From Melanocharis versteri (Eukaryota > Chordata > Aves > Passeriformes > Melanocharitidae): DNA of 64,000 bases. Shown here piece by piece: positions 60,484 to 64,000 of the stretch. Below the pieces are notes generated by a model. The model did no database searches. It had not been told where the DNA came from and saw nothing but the letters and a program-made list of their open reading frames with translations. The translations under genes were made by a program, and so were the position numbers. Location: the NCBI GenBank assembly GCA_013397845.1, contig VZTG01004282.1:1079289-1143288 (forward strand), given 5' to 3'. Position 1 is the stretch's first letter; each line of letters begins with the position of its first letter.

Positions 60484-60523
60484 AATCAGAATCAGAAACA
60501 GAAACAGAAACAGAAACAGAAAG
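60484..60523 (+). repeat. (CAGAAA/T)n hexamer repeat
   Basis: About six and a half tandem copies: two with CAGAAT, then CAGAAA units. It gives the alternating Ser-Val pattern seen in the minus-strand frame at 60350-60568, which is therefore not a real gene. Confidence 0.85.
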
Positions 60524-60889
60524 CTGAGAAACCTCCAAGACTTCCTCACATTCACTATGTAGTTTCAAACTAAGTATAGGAATGTTTTCCAGTGCATGTC
60601 CTCCTGATTGCAGTGATCAGTTTAATTGCAGGGATTCCTCCAGGTGGAGTCCAGCCATCACACCAACCTCCTCTGTTCCTATTGGAGGTGAGATCTCTGC
60701 ATTGGTTTAATGTATCACAGATGCAACATGCATCCAGGTTTTGGAGCTAAAGAACAAATGCTTAACCATTTTTGCCATCCAGTTTCTCCTTCAAGCCTAA
60801 AGTTGTGATCTTATTTTTTAAGATTTTTTTTATTTTATTTTCAGTATTTCTGAGAAGTACCAGAACTACCTTACCTAGAAAACTGCATC
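60524..60889. other. Noncoding DNA
   Basis: Nothing recognised. T-rich around 60811-60845. Confidence 0.4.
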
Positions 60890-60935
60890 TTGAATTTACC
60901 CACAGCAGTAAAATGGGAATGGCAGCAATACCAGC
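60890..60935 (+). mobile_element. Possible MIR-like core fragment
   Basis: ACCCACAGCAGTAAAATGGG followed by AATGGCAGCAATACC resembles the MIR segment TCCCCATCTGTAAAATGGGGATAATAATACC. It is very short and could be chance. Confidence 0.22.
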
Positions 60936-61520
60936 ATTTTCAGAAGCCTCAGTCTTGATCTAAGAGTAGGATATGGTCTTTTTCAGGTCAGTATTTGAAC
61001 TGTTTGTGAATCTCAGCAGGAGACCACAGCAGTGGCCATTATGAGGGTCATTCCAGGTGCGAACATCTGTCTGGTTCACACTAATAGAGTCTATTTCATA
61101 GTGAGCAAGGAATAATTTTTGGGTAGTCAGGACAATAAGATACAAAGCAAGAAGAAAAAATTTTTAGGAGATGTGTTCTTCCAATTTCATCTAGGAGACA
61201 ATACATGTGTTGTGTGGAGAGTCTGACCAAATAATCCATCTGCCCTCCTTACATTACCTCTGTTTGAAGAATTGCATTCAGTAAAAGTGCTGAAAAGCAG
61301 CTAAAGATGTCAAAAAACATTTACAGGCTAAACAGATCCCAGCTCAGATAACTCCATTTCAAGTAATCTAAATTCATGCCCATTATCACTTAAGTGAGCA
61401 TTATGGCTGTTAGCAAACCCTACACAAATATTCAGATTTTTGTTTTTCCTGTCATGCTGAAGGTTATCTCCCCAGTTGCTCTGAAAAATCAGGTGACAAC
61501 CATTTCCCATGATGCTTTAA
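60936..61520. other. Noncoding DNA
   Basis: No gene or repeat recognised. Confidence 0.4.
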
Positions 61521-61523
61521 GGG

Positions 61524-61549
61524 CTGTCAAACTGTCCGTCAAACTGTCA
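61524..61549 (+). repeat. Tandem 12-mer with two CTGTCA (MEIS-type) sites
   Basis: GTCAAACTGTCC (61526-61537) is followed by GTCAAACTGTCA (61538-61549), 11 of 12 identical. CTGTCA, the complement of the MEIS/TGIF core TGACAG, occurs at 61524-61529 and 61544-61549. Confidence 0.5.
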
Positions 61550-63119
61550 CCTGACCAATCGTTCCCATGGTTCTTTTAGACTTCTCATATGATAAATTGA
61601 AAGGCACTATTATCTGCCTGTTGTGAAGAGGAACTGCTTAGGCTTTGATAAGATATCACTAGTCCCAGGTGAGAGGAGGCTGACAGCACATCAAGACAAG
61701 AAAACACATGGAAACAGTGAACACAGGAGCAAAAGGTTTACAAACATCTGTTGTCATTATTTATTACCCCTTTCCTTGGTTTTAGCTCTATCCTTGTTCT
61801 ATGTCAGTTTAAAAAGAGACTTTCCTTTCTTCCCAGCCAGTCTTAACTGCTGCTATTTTTAAACCAGTTAGCTGTAGAATGAGAAATATTTAAAATATGA
61901 AAGGTGTCTTTAATAAAAGGTTGCACTAGCTACTTTTTCTGATACATGTTGCTTTTACCATCATTATATTTGAAGTTTTATATGATTCTCATGGTGCAAT
62001 TATGTCATAAGAAAATGAGAAACCCTGTAGGATATGAAGACATTTTAAGCTCCACAGTTATTTTTTTCCTTGATACCTTGAGACCAATTCACAGTTTCCT
62101 TGCTGATACATCAGGTCTATCCTTGTACAAGTATCCAAAGTTAGCTGAAGATACCTCAGAGCCCAAACAATATGTTGTTGTTTATTGTGGGCTGTCAATA
62201 AAAAGAAGCTGGTTGCTAACATCACCACCTTGTGTACAAATATTTGTTTGCATGCAATTTTAAATGATTTTAGGCAGTGCTGTAATTTCATTAGACAGCA
62301 CTGCAAAACCTCTGTTGCACAAAAGAACATTTAAATAATTTTACCACTAAAAATATATTTAATTTGAGTCCTTCAGGTTTGTTTGACTATAATCTTATGT
62401 TCATCTGAGTTAAGATTGACAGCAATCCTCTATACCCTGTGGGCAAACCCTATTCACCGGAGTAAACAGTCAAAAATCCACAAAATAGGATTTTAGTGGT
62501 GGTAAATATACCTCCAAAACTACTAATAAAGGTAAGGTTCATAATTAAAGTACATTCAGCTAATTTCTAAGGCCTCTTTTCCAATTAAAGACTCTATCGA
62601 GAAATAATGGATTATTACATTTTGAGGCACTTTCAACTTCCTCACATTTTAAATATATACCTGATTTTAAAAATGAAATCTCAGTTCATCCATGGCTACA
62701 AAGTACCCTGATCAATAAACATGATAAGATGCTCCCTTCATGAGCCAGGTGAAAAAGGTACAGATATTGTAACCACTGAACTCCATAATACCAAGCTGAT
62801 TTAGACAGGATGGTTTCTTTTATCCCTTTTCATGCAGAAAATCAGCTAGTGTCAAGTGTGGGAGCCAGAGAAGAAAAACAAGAATGAAATAACAGGGCAT
62901 TTTCCCACTCTCAAATGAAAAATTCGACTGAGCTAAAATATTCTCTCACTTATTGCTGACCTGCTGGCTCACACAGCGGCGCTCTCTGGGCACTTTTCAA
63001 TAAGAAAAGCACACGGTCCCTTTCTCCAGGTCATTATAATGGAAAGATGTGGGAATATTGAAAAGAAAGAGACGGTATACACTGAGTGGCTGAGGTGGTG
63101 GCTGACTATTTGGATAATC
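61550..63119. other. AT-rich noncoding DNA
   Basis: No gene. The frame at 61946-62263 (105 codons) overlaps an opposite-strand frame and has no recognisable domain. Confidence 0.4.
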
Positions 63120-63450
63120 ATGTTACATTAAACCCATATGCCTTCTGTTTTCTCTAATCTTCGGAGGAAGAAGCACCAGTGCAGAGGAGGAAGGGACTTT
63201 TCACATGGTATCAGGAAAATAGTATTGCATGTAGAGACTGGAGAGAAGAAACTGCACTTTGCACGTGAGAAGCTGATAACCGGGCTGTAGAGGGAAAGCT
63301 GGATGTGATTGGGTAACAGCAGGTAAAAAGGGCAGGGCACAGTCGTACAGGGCTCAGCACATGGACAGAGGGCTCAGGGTGGTATAGGACAAAGCTGTGG
63401 AGAGTTTCAAAGACAGGCACAGCAGCTGGATGATCTCAAAAGTGCATTTG
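63120..63450. other. Mixed-GC stretch, possible unnamed repeat
   Basis: It contains phrases such as AGCTGGATGTGATTGGGTAA and GCTGTGGAGAGTTTCAAAGA that resemble old interspersed repeats in style. I cannot assign a family, and the minus-strand frames (63128-63420) have no features. Confidence 0.15.
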
Positions 63451-63734
63451 CACAGCCAGATAAGAGTTCAGGTTAAGTGCTGACGTGTCCATGAAGCTCC
63501 ACTGAGGAAGAAGCTAAAAATGAACATACTGCTCACTACAGTATTTTGGTACTACTCTCAACAGTGCATTTAGCATTGATCCTGCAGTAACAGAACTCCC
63601 TGACAGAAGCAGAAAGTCTTCTGCAAACAGAACATTTTAAATTGCTTAGATAATGTCAAAGTCAGCCTTAAGCTGCAGAACCATAAAATACTCTGGCCAC
63701 TGAGGTTCTAGCTTTTTCTCCACTGACCATTTAG

Positions 63735-63756
63735 GCATTTAGAAAGCATTTAGAAA
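63735..63756 (+). repeat. Tandem 11-mer duplication
   Basis: GCATTTAGAAA occurs twice in direct tandem (63735-63745 and 63746-63756). It is probably a recent slippage or short duplication. Confidence 0.75.
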
Positions 63757-64000
63757 GCAAACATATGGAATACACAAGTCTACAGCTTTTTATTAATAAA
63801 TTAATTATGTTTACAGAGAAGAATTATTAAAGCAGATTAATGCACAGTTCTTTGTTAATAGTTTGGTTATACTTTGCTCACAGCTTGTTGCATTTACCTC
63901 CTGATGGGGAGTTTTGTCTGCACAGACTGTAAATGAAGAACAGGATTGTGAAAAAGCATCTGATCCTGAGCAGCTCCACACTTGCTGCCTCATCCACTCT
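63757..64000. other. Noncoding DNA at right edge
   Basis: Nothing recognised. The minus frame at 63811-63993 is short and featureless. Confidence 0.35.

Noticed and set aside
60350..60568. Minus-strand frame with alternating Ser-Val
   Set aside because: It is the translation of the hexamer microsatellite.
1..64000. tRNA, rRNA, snRNA, CRISPR array or bacterial operon
   Set aside because: No tRNA box pairs in the right arrangement, no rRNA or snRNA landmarks and no regularly spaced repeats. The window is vertebrate in character.

Overview
This window looks like avian nuclear DNA, a regulatory or intergenic block with no protein-coding gene that I can recognise. The clearest taxonomic marker is a decayed CR1 LINE at about 31.2-33.0 kb, antisense, whose 3' end begins with the tandem 'tcacagaa-ccacagaa' signature that is typical of birds. 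A second, older CR1-like copy lies at about 34.2-35.2 kb. Repeat density is low and the DNA is AT-rich outside a few GC islands. Several short stretches resemble the ancient amniote MIR/CORE-SINE tail. The species and the locus cannot be named from this sequence alone.

Layout. The first 4.1 kb is a cluster of four CpG-rich segments (about 1-430, 1105-1575, 2255-2400 and 3470-4040) separated by AT-rich DNA. This is the arrangement usually seen at the promoter region of a vertebrate developmental regulator, but no exon of such a gene is visible here. The gene, if there is one, may lie to the left of the window. From 4.1 kb to 64 kb the sequence is AT-rich, with stops in all frames and only short chance reading frames. 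It resembles a gene desert or a very long intron.

Within the desert are isolated GC-richer patches (16.4, 17.8, 19.5-20.0, 21.7-22.0 and 50.4-50.9 kb), the two antisense CR1 copies, several MIR-like remnants, homopolymer and short tandem repeats, and compact clusters of transcription-factor motifs that could be enhancers. The best of these are an SRF CArG box flanked by three TEAD/MCAT-like motifs near 18.3 kb, overlapping HOX/PBX sites at 24.15 kb, a MEIS-HOX/PBX pair at 43.27 kb, and a tandem GATA plus E-box element at 56.47 kb.

The strongest coding-like signal is at about 46.95-47.98 kb, where one plus-strand frame stays open for 188 codons except for a single TGA and ends in a basic tail. 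It reads like a decayed gene or retrocopy of a protein I do not recognise. Other unexplained structure includes an exact 25-bp direct repeat 1.27 kb apart (35,356 and 36,630) and a pair of adjacent short inverted repeats inside the CR1 copy at 32.75 kb. No tRNA, rRNA, known microRNA or CRISPR array was found.
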